NCBI RefSeq assembly: GCF_041260155.1
Contig: NC_091942.1
Span: 15,431,001-15,495,000, forward strand
Length of the DNA stretch: 64,000 bases
Direction: 5' to 3'
Origin: Ptychodera flava
Taxonomy: Eukaryota; Hemichordata; Enteropneusta; Ptychoderidae
The number at the start of each line of letters is the position of its first letter. Within the stretch, counting starts at the first letter, position 1. The notes under the pieces are model-generated. The model did not search any database. It saw only the letters and a program-made list of their open reading frames with translations, and was not told the origin of the DNA. The translations under genes were made by a program, and so were the position numbers. Shown one piece after another: positions 25,380-46,600 of this stretch.

Positions 25380-25798
25380 ATATCTGGATGTGTAATATTT
25401 TTCGGTGTGCCCTTCGGGCGCAGTAAATTAAATATCAGAGATATATGTCATAAATATCTTGATGCCTGTAAATTGAAAGTCTCTTTTGCAAAGTGTACTA
25501 ATCATTATTGAATTTGCAGTATGAAAAGCATGACAACTTGTTCCTGATACTTTTCTGTTTCCTCTGTGAGAATTCAGTATTAGAAAGCAACATGCACTAA
25601 TATTTCACAATCACATTTTTCTTACGGACATCTGCTTACGCATAAAAAGTGCAGAGTACATTCACTGCTCATTCAAAATACTGTATTCAAACTTTAGAAT
25701 TGATACTTTTAAGTTCCTATCTTACAACTGACATGGCAACTATTTCAATAAAACACAGAATGACTGAATGTTAAAATATACCCTAAAAATTATATAAT

Positions 25799-25922
<124 letters not shown>

Positions 25923-26295
25923 ACTGAATTATTCAATTTATATTCCACCTTTTGTTTTACCTTTGTCGCGCACAGGGGGGGGGGTCACCCTGTTTTCGAA
26001 AGTTGGAATGGGGGAGGGTGTCACCTTGTTTTCGAAAGTTGGAACAGAGGGGGTCAGCCACTTTTTGACGTCGGCTAAAAATAATCCACTGCCCCCCCCC
26101 CCCCCCCCCCCCCAGGCCGAAGAAACTGACCAGTCCCTTAGGCCCAGACCATTGAGGCCCAGGTCTTAGCGTATTAATGTCCATCTTCAATGATCTTTTT
26201 ATGCCAGGAAAACCATCAAATTTCTATGACAGAGGATGAAGACGACTTTAGGTTTACTCATGAATACAGAAAATGACTAAGAAAATACAAATGAA

Positions 26296-26626
26296 AGGGC
26301 CAGTAATGCTAACTTTTGATAATTTTTTTCACTTTTTTATGTCAACCATAATTCCTTGTTCTACTCCAAAAGCATACTTGATATAGACAGTAATGTATAC
26401 ATTCAGCTTGTCAAGTCAGCCTATGCATGTTATTGTTGACAAGTGCAAGAATTTGATCCAGACAAGAATTTAAATGTAAACAATAACAGTGCATTTTACA
26501 CATAGAGACACCAGTTGACAAGCTAAATTGTATTTCAACATGCTTTTTGGAGTGGAAGAAGAACTTGCAATTGACATATGAAGTAAAAGTAATGACAAAA
26601 TCATGAAAATTAGCATTACTGTCTCT
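26296..26626. repeat. Long imperfect palindrome (MITE) just upstream of PIGA
   Basis: About 120-base arms: the left starts GGGCCAGTAATGCTAAC and includes CACTCC/CTACTCC AAAAGCAT; the right arm, reversed, starts GAGACAGTAATGCTAA. The arms enclose about 60 bases. It ends 76 bases before the first recognised PIGA exon. No clear target duplication is seen. Confidence 0.7.
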
Positions 26627-26693
26627 TCAAACAAATTCACACATCTTTCAATTTCATATCTTTCAATTTATAAAGTGATATTTCTTCCTTTGA

Positions 26694-35932
<9,239 letters not shown>

Positions 35933-36086
35933 TAGGAACTGACATAAACACTATGATCTCTCACACTCTGGTGTCAAATCCCAATTTCAAGTAAAGAATT
36001 CAATTTGCTGAGAGAAACAAATTTGTAACTTTGGAAAATTAATTAGAATGCACATCTCAATGAATGGCATGGGTGATTTTTAGTAT

Positions 36087-36241
36087 GGCATCATTTTACA
36101 AGTGGTATAGCCACAAAATGATGACGTGAAATGGCTGTACATAATACACAGAGCCATAATTACCGGTACAAGGTGTCTGTGTTTTATGTACGGTGATTTG
36201 ACATTATCAGTTTGTGGCTATACCACTTGTAAAATGTTACC
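36087..36241. mobile_element. Foldback MITE with 8-bp target duplication in PIGA 3' UTR region
   Basis: A 155-base element with inverted ends GGCATCATTTTACAAGTGG and, reversed, GGTAACATTTTACAAGTGG, arms of about 31 bases, a second inner arm pair (GTACATAA.ACACAGA), and flanking direct repeats TTTAGTAT at 36079-36086 and 36242-36249. Eight-base duplications with GG ends would suit a Merlin- or hAT-like origin; I cannot decide which. Confidence 0.8.
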
Positions 36242-36267
36242 TTTAGTATCACTGACAAGAAGCTTTC

Positions 36268-36273
36268 AATAAA
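36268..36273 (+). terminator. Candidate PIGA poly(A) signal AATAAA
   Basis: First AATAAA after the PIGA stop, 336 bases downstream; a second is at 36550-36555. If either is used, the foldback MITE at 36087-36241 lies inside the mature 3' UTR. Confidence 0.4.
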
Positions 36274-36961
36274 ATTGTCAAGTCCAACAATTCATTAGAC
36301 AGTACGTTCACTCATGCCTTAGTCAAATTATTCATTGCTCTGTATGTCAGTCTGAATGTTAAATTCCATCGCTGGTACTTCAATTTGTCGATTTTTTATT
36401 CCTATTTATTTTGACTGTGTGTTCCCTGGCATCATACACAACAATTGAAATGGACTATCTTACAAAAGAATTCAACTCTATTTGTACATTTGTTTTGTAA
36501 ATTTCCATTTTTTTTATTTTTAGCTATATTTTGTACACTAAGCTGAAAGAATAAATCCAATTTCATTGAAAACATATGATGATGATGTATATGACTTTCA
36601 ACCCATGGTGTGACATAGCAAGTGACATCAATAGCACATTTCTGTACTGTCATTGGTTGACAATTGATGAATTCACAATGGACTCTCTCAGGACCATCCA
36701 ACCCCCAAAATTCCTGCTTTTAGGGAATCTTCACAGACAAGCCATTAGCAGGAATGAATACATAAACAACGATGGATCACGAACAACTTGGCTGATGGTA
36801 AAATTATGACAGACATTTAGAAAGTACATGTATCTCCACCATGTTTGTGTCTTTGCTTCCAAGATGGTAATGTATGGTGGCAGTTGATGAATGTTTATCA
36901 AATTTCTAAAATTCCTTCAGATGTGAAGTAATATGTTTATAGTCAGTTACAAGAGACCTTC

Positions 36962-37577
36962 CACAGTACTAGAGATTTCCCACAATACATCACGATTTGT
37001 ACCAACGTAGATTCCCATGTGAAGTCTACCATGTCATCCATGTGTAGACAAATTCCTGGGACCACCTGTAAAATTCTGAGAACGTACTTTTAAAACACCT
37101 TTCTTCTCAATTCCCATTTTAAAGGATTAAGAAAATTGTGCTTGATTGAGAGAAGAGAAAGGATTTTTGTAAATTTTCCACTGATCGTGTCCTCAGCCAT
37201 ACAGAATAAATTGATGGAAAGTAGGGAGACTAGTTGCACCTGTTTTATGAAACAAAAGGATATTGATTTTTTCCAAATAGAAAAGACAAAAGAAATTTAC
37301 ATGCTAACTATTTTCAGAGAATGACCCCTTCAGTTGGTAATAACTTGCTTCCCAAAACTGTGACATTTGTAGTACCTGAAGAATGTGACTTTTATGGTTA
37401 TTTAATGATTTCTTTGAAATTTATACTACAATATTTCAACGTACTTTTAATAAATATAATTAATCAATTATCGTGAGACTTCACATTATTGCTTTTATAC
37501 AGAACTGAAAAAGTTATAAGAAAACTAACGTCGTTCGTACAAATCGAACAGCATTGTGGGTAATTTATTGTACTGTG
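36962..37577 (+). mobile_element. CACAGTAC-ended transposon, copy 1, 3' of MRPS9
   Basis: A 616-base non-coding element with inverted ends of about 46 bases beginning CACAGTAC, containing CCCACAAT and GATTTGTAC, and flanked by an exact 5-bp direct repeat CCTTC (36957-36961 and 37578-37582). A second copy in opposite orientation is at 43375-43991. Five-base duplications and ends beginning CAC are known features of Transib elements, so this is a candidate Transib-like MITE. It lies between the convergent PIGA and MRPS9 genes. Confidence 0.8.
37564..37569 (-). terminator. Candidate MRPS9 poly(A) signal inside a transposon end
   Basis: On the minus strand AATAAA lies 130 bases past the MRPS9 stop and is the first AATAAA or ATTAAA met there. 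It is within the terminal repeat of the element 36962-37577. The same place in the sister copy (43383-43388) reads AATGAA. Confidence 0.6.
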
Positions 37578-37698
37578 CCTTCCACACACTGTCTCATCGT
37601 CTGTTTTGATATCCAGGAGCATCCATTGTGACATATGTTGAGGGGTATGAGGAGGGAGTGGGACAGGGGGAGGAGGAGCAGTTGGTTGACTGCAGCTG

Positions 37699-40600
37699 TT
37701 ATCTCTTCTTCCATGTGAATTTCTTCCTAGCTCCTTTCTGTCCGGGTTTTTTCCGTTCAGCTTTCCGTGGGTCTAGTGTCAGTAAACCAGCTACAATCAA
37801 AGAAGAGGAAAATAGACTATCAGGATACGGTTGAAGGGGCAAATATTCCTCAAAATACCACATTTACTCCATAGCTTTTAGTAATTATGTATCTTCAGCT
37901 TGACCTGGTATAGCAATATAGAACCTGACTGTTGTCTTTAATTTATTACTTTCTCATGCGTGACTCGCCATAATGTCACAGTCCATTGTAAAAAATAAGA
38001 ATGTCCGAAATTTATGTACAAATTTTGGATATTGCTCTTACATTGTGGATAAATTGGTACTTTTCACCATTGATGTTGATGTTATGGTTGAAACTATTGA
38101 AATTATATGTAAAAGGAACAGACCATAGAACAGACACTTTATAGACATGGCGGGTAAAAACCTGACAAACTTCGTCACAATTTTTATGCCAGCAACAGCA
38201 AATGTTGCTTGAAAGATGCTACATTTAGTTACACACCAGTAATCATGATCAACGCTGTAGAATGCAGGTTTTGTAATGATCCATACGTACCAGGTTCACG
38301 CTGCATTTAATTCTTTCATGTGAAGCTTTTGGGCTTTCTTTTAAAAATAATTCCACCTCTAAATTGAAAGGATGGATTTAAAAGCAATATACTCTCGTCG
38401 TTTATGATTATTGATAGGTAGAAAACGGGATGGACATGATTGACTACACCCTGCATAGCTACAGAAAAATCTAGATTAAATATCACTTGCCTTGTCTCAT
38501 GTGTTCTATCGTCTCTTCTGACACAAAACTTCTGAGTGCATTTGACGTTGCCAGTCTGATAGCACCAGACTGTCCAGATGAACCCCCGCCCTCTACAGTA
38601 CAATCCATGTCAAACTCACCCAATTTATTGAGAAATTGAAATGGAAAAAGAATCTGTTCCCTGATGAGAGAGAAAAATAAGAAATCTATCATGTTGTAAC
38701 TACAAAATATAGTAGAGAAAGCCATGGTAAGGTTATTCTACATAAATCATTTTGTTGTTTCACTCATTATTATCAATATACAGACTCATTCAAAAGACTT
38801 GAAAAAATGAAAGCATACATTACTGAAGCACGAGACTGCTCTGGAAAACATTTTTTGTTATGATACCTGTTTATCTACATGACTAGAATTTGCTTTTCAT
38901 AATTTAACATGAGATTTGTACTTGTTTGAAATTTGTATTATTTAACCCTTTCACCACCATGGTTTGGCCCAAACCAATTGTTATCAATGGTGATTGTGGA
39001 CCTGTTTACAGGGAATTGGGGTGAACAGGTTAAAGTTGAAGGATCGGAAGAAAAAAGTGTTTATTCATTTTAGCAATCATCTTTGCCATGGACACCGTTG
39101 ATAGTACTTTACATTGTCTCCAAATAGATGCAGTGTTGTCCTTATATTTAAAAGTAGCCGGGTAATTTAAGAAAGTAGACGGGTGGACTGCGAGGAAGCG
39201 AAGCGACCGAGCGGCGAGTGAGCGTAGCGAACGAGGGGGGGGAGCGCGAGAGGGGGTGTCCCCCCTCTCGCAAGGCAAAAAATGAAATTTTGGAGTGGAA
39301 ATGGTGTTCTCTGGTGGCATCTGAGGTGACATTTAGCTGAGACTGAAACAGTACTTTTGTTGTGTGTCTTAGACGTGGCTCACATACAACAAAACAAACA
39401 AACATGATTTTGTTTTGTTTGTATTATTTATGACACACTTATGGTTTTATTTTCAGTGAAGATGTAACATTTAATCTTAAATCACCCGCTGTCTGCTCAT
39501 TTCATTGCTCATTTCCCATTCTTCATTACCACATAGTAGTTTCCGCTAACCATCAAACTCATTCTATTCTACACATTCGTTTTTCTTAAGAAAAACATCG
39601 GTAAGATAATTCACTGTAACATTGTTCGCATTTACGAAAAAAAATGCGTATATAGAAAACTCATAACAATGAAAAAATGCGTAGAGAGTCTATCCATTGC
39701 GTAATAATATTACGCATTGGCTTGAGTCTCTACGCATTTTTTCATTGTTATGAGTTTTCTATACGCAAACGGTTGCGAAAGCACTCTCCGCGACTGAGCT
39801 TAGGCGACATCAAGACGAGATGAGAGCCCGCTTAACATTAAATTTGTTGCAACATTTCTGTCAGTCACTCATTTTATGTGGAAAGTTTCGGATTCTCTGA
39901 GTGTAGTCTGAAAAATCGGCATCGTCGAGTCAGAGGCACGTTACCATGTCAGTTGCTAATTTTCAGGCTAGCGATAGTTTCTGAAACTTATGACACAAAG
40001 TGCGTGATTGACAGAAATGTTGCAATAAATTAAATGCAAACCGCACACGATCCTCCCGTTTCGCTGTCCCCAAATTTGATCAAAGCAGATATGCAGCAAG
40101 GCGTCGGAAGGAAACAACTCTATTTTCTTTCAAATTTGCTCCACGAGTCCGTGAAAAAAAATGATTCAGAGGGTCCATCGAAAGACACTATCGGGCAACC
40201 CAACATGGAGAACATGGAGAAGCGTAGTGAAATTGAACCCATGCCGGAATCCACGACGTGTTGTCCTGTTGTCTTAAGCAACAGGGGATCAGCGCCACGG
40301 TGAAGCCGTGAGCCGTGACGATGATGCGCCGGTCGGCAACAGTCGGCAACACACATGCCTGTCACCGTGGATTCTAGTACATAAAAATAATGAACGAAAA
40401 AAAATACCTATTTAAATAAACAGTTGCTTCTAAAAAAATCAGTTCTAGCTCATTTTTTTAAATCTAGAAAATGCGTCGGTATTGCTCTTAGAATAACTTG
40501 ATTTGTTGAGAAGATCATACTCGTAGTGACCGTGACGTTGGCAGCCAGCGCGGCGGCGGAAAACTCTCAGTCTCATGAACTTCGAATCGTCGATCTAAAT

Positions 40601-43600
40601 CACATCTTTTCGGCGCTTTTTTCTCACAAATTCAGCGAAATTGAAGTTTTTCATACATAAACTAAATATATTTTTGAAATCAAGTATACCTTTCGAACAG
40701 GCTTTCTTCGGCCTAAGATGACCTTCATACTAATCAAACCAATTGCACTGCTCGTAACAAAGACAGCATCATAGGCGCGTCCATCAGCCAATCACACTAT
40801 TTAACAAATAAAAGATCGGGCTCAAAAAGCCACAAACGGGTATTTAGAAACGGTTTTATGTTTGTGCAGTTCCATGCGGGGAAAGGGGTTTGGTAATCAT
40901 ACGCATGTGCCGTCTAACAGCTGGCAGTGCAATCCCGAAATTAGAGGTCTATAAAACAATCTAATGACATTAAAAGTAGACGGGAAAAAATGCAGAACAG
41001 CCGGGTTATTTACCCGGCACCTGGCGTCTAAGGACAACACTGAGATGCAAAGAAATCAAGAAAGAAGCAGATTTACACATCCTTACCGATCTTGCATCAG
41101 GCAGAAGAAGTCCAGAAAGTCTTTCCCATTCACAGTGATTTCTCCAGAGCCTTTGTCTTTGATCACTACACTGGCAACGGCGGTTTTCCTCTTTCCAGTG
41201 CCTTCACTGTACGCCCTACCATCATCATCGTATTGTAGCTTTGAGAAAGAAAATGAAGAAAGAGTGACAACCATTCTGCAGTCACCATAAATCGTAAAGA
41301 GATAGTCTTCACATAACACTCCTTTGCTTCCGAGTAATAGATTTAATTTTTTTAGTTGTTTTGTCTAAATGAAAGAGACTTATCATATGATGGAACGGGT
41401 GAAATGATCTGGGGGAAGAGCAACTGCTGAAGATTACTGCAGTAATCCCTTTGACATCTAATATTTTTTGTTTGAGGGATAATGCGCCTCTTGGACAGAT
41501 ATTCCGACTCTAAAATTTTTACAATACTCATTTGGACAACCACTTGTGTAGGCACTCTATTCACTTACTGGTGTGATGGCTTCTTTGCTGGACACTGACA
41601 TGATAGGTTTGCGGAATTTCATGACGTAATCCTCTACATGTTTGGCGTAGGGCTGTTGAACTATCCTGTCCAATAATCTGATAAATCGGGCATACTGATG
41701 ATGAAAAGGAAAAAATTCAACGGAAAAAAGTCAGTTTAAAACATCAGATATTCACCCGAACAGAATTTAAACGTGAAAGTTATTTCTAAAGTCATGATGA
41801 TTTGAGCTACATTATGAAATCTAGCGCATTCATTAAAATCTACGCAGCAAATTTTTGAAAGGCAACACACATAAGTGTTCTTCTTTATGATGAAGTTTTC
41901 CCTGCAAACTTTTTGTTTACATTACTTTCATGAATCTAGTAGACACTGCTTCTGATTTCTACACCTATTTTCTCTAAATACAGATAAGAATCATTTTAAG
42001 ATGATTGATATCAACAAAATCCCGCCCCTGTTGAGAACTTTACTATACAATACTTCAAATAGCCTGGGCAATGATGTGCTACACACAAAATCATTTCAGG
42101 TCACCAGCTGGCCTTAACCCTTTCACCACCATGGTTTTACCCAAACCCATTGTTATCAATGGTGATCTTGAACCTGTTTACAGGGAACGGGGGTGAACGG
42201 GGGTGAACGGGTTAAACCTTGTTATCTACACATATTCAATGCTATACACATATTAAATGCTCTACTGTTGACAGTCTGACAGTCGTTTTCTTGCCCCAGA
42301 CTATTGAGGGCGCCACTGTGATACACGCATGCAGAAATAATCTATGCGCCAGGCAGATTTGTAATGATGTCACAGTTTTGTGTATTTAGTTTTTTTATAT
42401 CAATATTCTTTTTCATTGATACATTTTTACATTTTTTAAAATACCTTTTTGCCTGAAATGTTTGGCAAGACTTATGGAAGTTACACCTGCAAGATGGATT
42501 AACACTGTACTTTGTAATCATCAATGTTACCATGGAAACCATTGGAATCGCATGTCGAAGGATCTGACCACAAACTCCAGTAACGAACACAGGCACAGAA
42601 TAGTGAAAGTTTGTCTGAATTTCTCTCAGCAGCAGCAAACGTCATGTACACATTATTATTACATTCAGTGACAAAGTTACGATCATGACAAGTAGTATAC
42701 TCACATCATGCTCTGATATATTTTCCAGAACCAAGTTTTCCAAGTCAAGTTTTGTTATCCATGTACTCCTCTTCAGCAGTCTGTGTAACAGAGAAGAGAT
42801 GGCAATTCTTTAAATGAGACTTTCAGAAAATACAAATAAAATTTGTGCAATTTACGTGGTCAAGGTTGCAGCCATGTGAATGTACCCTTGGTATTTGTGT
42901 TGTGTGTCTTATTGGAGACTGCTACTTTTGATGATGTTTAGAAGTTTTTGAATGACACAGATAGATCAATTAAAAAGGTACCCTGTTTCAATGACGCGAT
43001 ATTTTGTAGCATACTCACATTGGATCCATTTCTACTTTGTAAATTCCCTGTGCCAGTCTTTTGTCTTCAAGTTCTTGAACCTCTAGAAGTTTGGCAAAGG
43101 TGTCCTTGTCAAACAAAAAAAATGTGGCCGTGGTTTAGTAATAACTCTTCATAACAATATTTTTCCCCTTGAACTTTGAAAGAAAAGAATGAAAAGGTAT
43201 GTGTTTTGGACAAACACGATGTTAGACTTTAGTAGCACCAGTGTGTACCAATTTTTCCATTCTGTACGTATTTATCAATTTGGGTGTGACATGCACGGCA
43301 GAACACAGTGAGGGCGCTGTCCAGTCGTCCATCATAACTCTGTAGCCCACATCATGAACTCTGCTACTCTGATACACAGTACAATGAATTACCCACAATC
43401 CTGTTTGATTTGTACCAACGAAGTTACTTTTCTTATAACTTTTTCAGCTCTGCATAAAAGCAATAATGTGCAGTCTCAAGGTAATTGATTAGTTATATTT
43501 ATTAAAAGTACGTTGAAATATTGTTGTATAAATTGCAAAGAAACTGTTAAATAACAATGAAATTCACATTCTGCAGGTACTACAAATGTCACAGTTTTGG

Positions 43601-46600
43601 GAAGCAAGTTATGACCAACTGAAGGGGTCGTTCTCTGAAAAAAGTTAACATTTAAATTTCTTTTGTCTTTTCCATTTGGAAAAAATCAATATCCTTTTGT
43701 TTCATAAAACAGGTGCAACTAGTCCCCCTACTTTCCATCACTTTATTCTGTATGGCTGAGGACGCAATCAGTGGAAAGTTGACAAAAATGCTGTCCCCTC
43801 CCTCAATCAAGCGCAATTTTCTTCGTCCTTTAAAATGGGAATTGAGAAGAAAGGTGTCCTTAAAAGTACGTTTTCAAAATGTTTAAAACTAGTCCATGAA
43901 TTTGTCTACACATGGGAGACATGGTAGACTTCACAGAGGGATCTACGTTGGTACAAATCATGATGTATTATGGGAAATCTGTAGTACTGTGTGATATACA
44001 CTGAAAATCATTCATGTCTACGTGATGGAATGGCCACAGGCAATATTTTAAAGCTTCAACCTGTGAATGAACACACCTTGTTGTGTATAGCCCGTTTTAA
44101 CAGACATCAATGGTCTTTGTGAAATGAATAAAAAGTTTCCTTTATCATGCATGCACACACACACACACACACACACACACACCACACATGCTCACACTGA
44201 AAAACAAAGGCCCCTGCCATTGACGTAGGCACCCAAGGGTACCAGTGAAGTTCTAATGGTTCCATGTAGTAAACTCTTTTCAACTGCACAGTCAAGTCCC
44301 TACAGTGTACTCACATGCATAAGGTTGTAGTAAGTTGGTTTTCCCGTGTAAAATAAAAAGTCATATGGTCTCCCATTCACATCCACCTGTGTTTCCTTCT
44401 GTGGAGGAAATATTTCTTCCGGAGGTTTCATGATCGGCCGAGCTTTCTTGTCAAACAGTCCAGACGGCAACAGATATCTAATTGCTCTCTGTAGGAGGTG
44501 AAAGTAGAAGATGCATTTATGTTTGAAGGACAGATATTTTGTACAAAGCAAGTGAAGCTCCTTGTGGGACCGGCAGTTGCTTGAAAACTTGAAAATATCA
44601 AGAGAGGAAAGCGACACTTAAAACCAACAAGATTTAGTTGAAACATTTATGGAAAAGTCGTACTTCGTGGACAAAAATTCCCATTACCTGTGAACATTAA
44701 AGGCGAGTTTATTTCCTTTAGTGAAAAAAAATTACCTGAGGATATAGTTCTCAAGTGATCCTGACTGATTTACTAAGGCGTATTTTAGTAAATATCACTT
44801 AAAGCCCCTGGAACTGTAACTCTTGAAATTTGTTGACCTGAGAAAGGCTTTCTATTTTCTCTAGTTTTCTTTAAATTCTACAAATTTAAAGGATATAGTC
44901 TTCTACTACTGAAAAATTGGACAAGTAAATTTAAATTTTAACCGTTTTTTTTATTTCCCACCATTTTGAAAAACTGGTAATATTACAAAGAAAACAAAGC
45001 ATATGATGTCACAGTGGAAAACATTCAGCACTATGCATTATATTGGACTACTCTGTTGTTTCTGTGAAGATTCCAATGCATATATGCATGATGTATAGTG
45101 TTTTTGCTTCATTTGCATGAGGGCACCATTTTATATTTATTATTTATCTTGCTCAAAATTGCACATGCAGTCCCAATGGAAAGTTTATTATACTTGTAAA
45201 AACACCCCTCAATGAGTACATTCCCACAAATATGTTTTAGTTCAGAAGCAAAATCACAAAAACAATGCTAAAATATACAGCTAATGGGCCTTTAAATGGA
45301 TTTATATTCTATAATTAAGCTTAGTACGTGCACTTCCTAAATGACAAAGTTGCACAGATCAAAGTTAAAGACAACAAGGTAATAATGACTGCACAGAATG
45401 TGGGTTCAAGATTTTACTTGAGGATCAGTATTTTGCTCATTACCACACACAGAACACAGACTTACATCGATATCGTCCTGAGTGAAATTTTCCGGATCCT
45501 CTCCCATCATGTTGGCCAGGTGTCTCTTCCCTCTCTCGAACTCTTCTCGTTCCTTGTTAATCAGCGTCTCTGCAATAATGAAGCATATATAGATCAACAA
45601 ATCGTTCATTTGACGATAAGGTTGGTCACGGAGCGCTTGGTTGGTGAAGTGGGTACATATGAGCAAATCAAATGGTATTTTACGTTCAGGTTTTGATTAA
45701 ATGGGGAAAGTGAATGGATAAATGGAACACCTCAAGGTTAAGGTGGTACGCACCTCAGGGACAGACATTCCGACTCAAATTTCTACAATTCATTTCTGGT
45801 CTGCCACTTGTGGGGGCTCATTTTAAAGCTCTTTGAAGAAAGAAAAACTTTCACCTTCACAGTTTTTTCGAAAATCAAAAATTTTATTTTTACTCCATAG
45901 AGTTAACACAGGGATGGCAGCCATTTTGAATTTTAAAAATACCACAATTATACGGTGTCGCTCAAATTTGATCAGAATTGGTATATACCAGTATGGGTAC
46001 CAAAGATCAACAATAAATATTGTTTCTATCTGTTCAGTGCAGGAAAATTCTACGTTGATGTTATGACAATGATTTCTGCACAGTACAACCAGAAAAACAA
46101 CAAGAAATATTTAAACCAGAAAAAAAAGAATGACAAAAGTAAATAAGGTCTGAAACTTTAGGTACTGGAGGTCAACTTTAGCAACATGCATAGCAGAAAC
46201 AGTTAGTCCCTCTTAGTAGGACCATAGACAGTCTTCCCCCTCTACTGTCTATGGTTTGAGCAGGTCTGTTAATATGTAACAGTTCATAAACAATGACAGG
46301 AAATGACTCAAGCCTGTTTAAGACACTGGCCATCACTCCTGCATATTTGCAGGATTTCCCTTTTTCTTACCTCATTTGCACAGTTTTGACACTGACATGT
46401 TCATTTGAACAAATTCACATCTCAACCCCTACATCTACCTGTACACCAAATACTGAGATGGTAGCTTTGGCGGTATAGGAGCCTTTGTGTGTGACGGACA
46501 TACATCCGCACATACATACCAACAAATATACAGACATACAGATGCCACCGACTCATCATATAAGCTCTTTTTGGTATTTATATACAAAACCAAATATGAG

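Larger units (their letters stand above)
35933..36961. other. PIGA 3' UTR and downstream DNA
   Basis: This follows the PIGA stop and holds the foldback MITE 36087-36241 and two AATAAA signals (36268-36273, 36550-36555). No other gene is seen before the transposon at 36962. Confidence 0.55.

Noticed and set aside
40034-40303. Possible transposase N terminus inside the hAT in the MRPS9 intron
   Set aside because: 89 codons without a zinc finger or catalytic motif; not enough to call it a coding gene.
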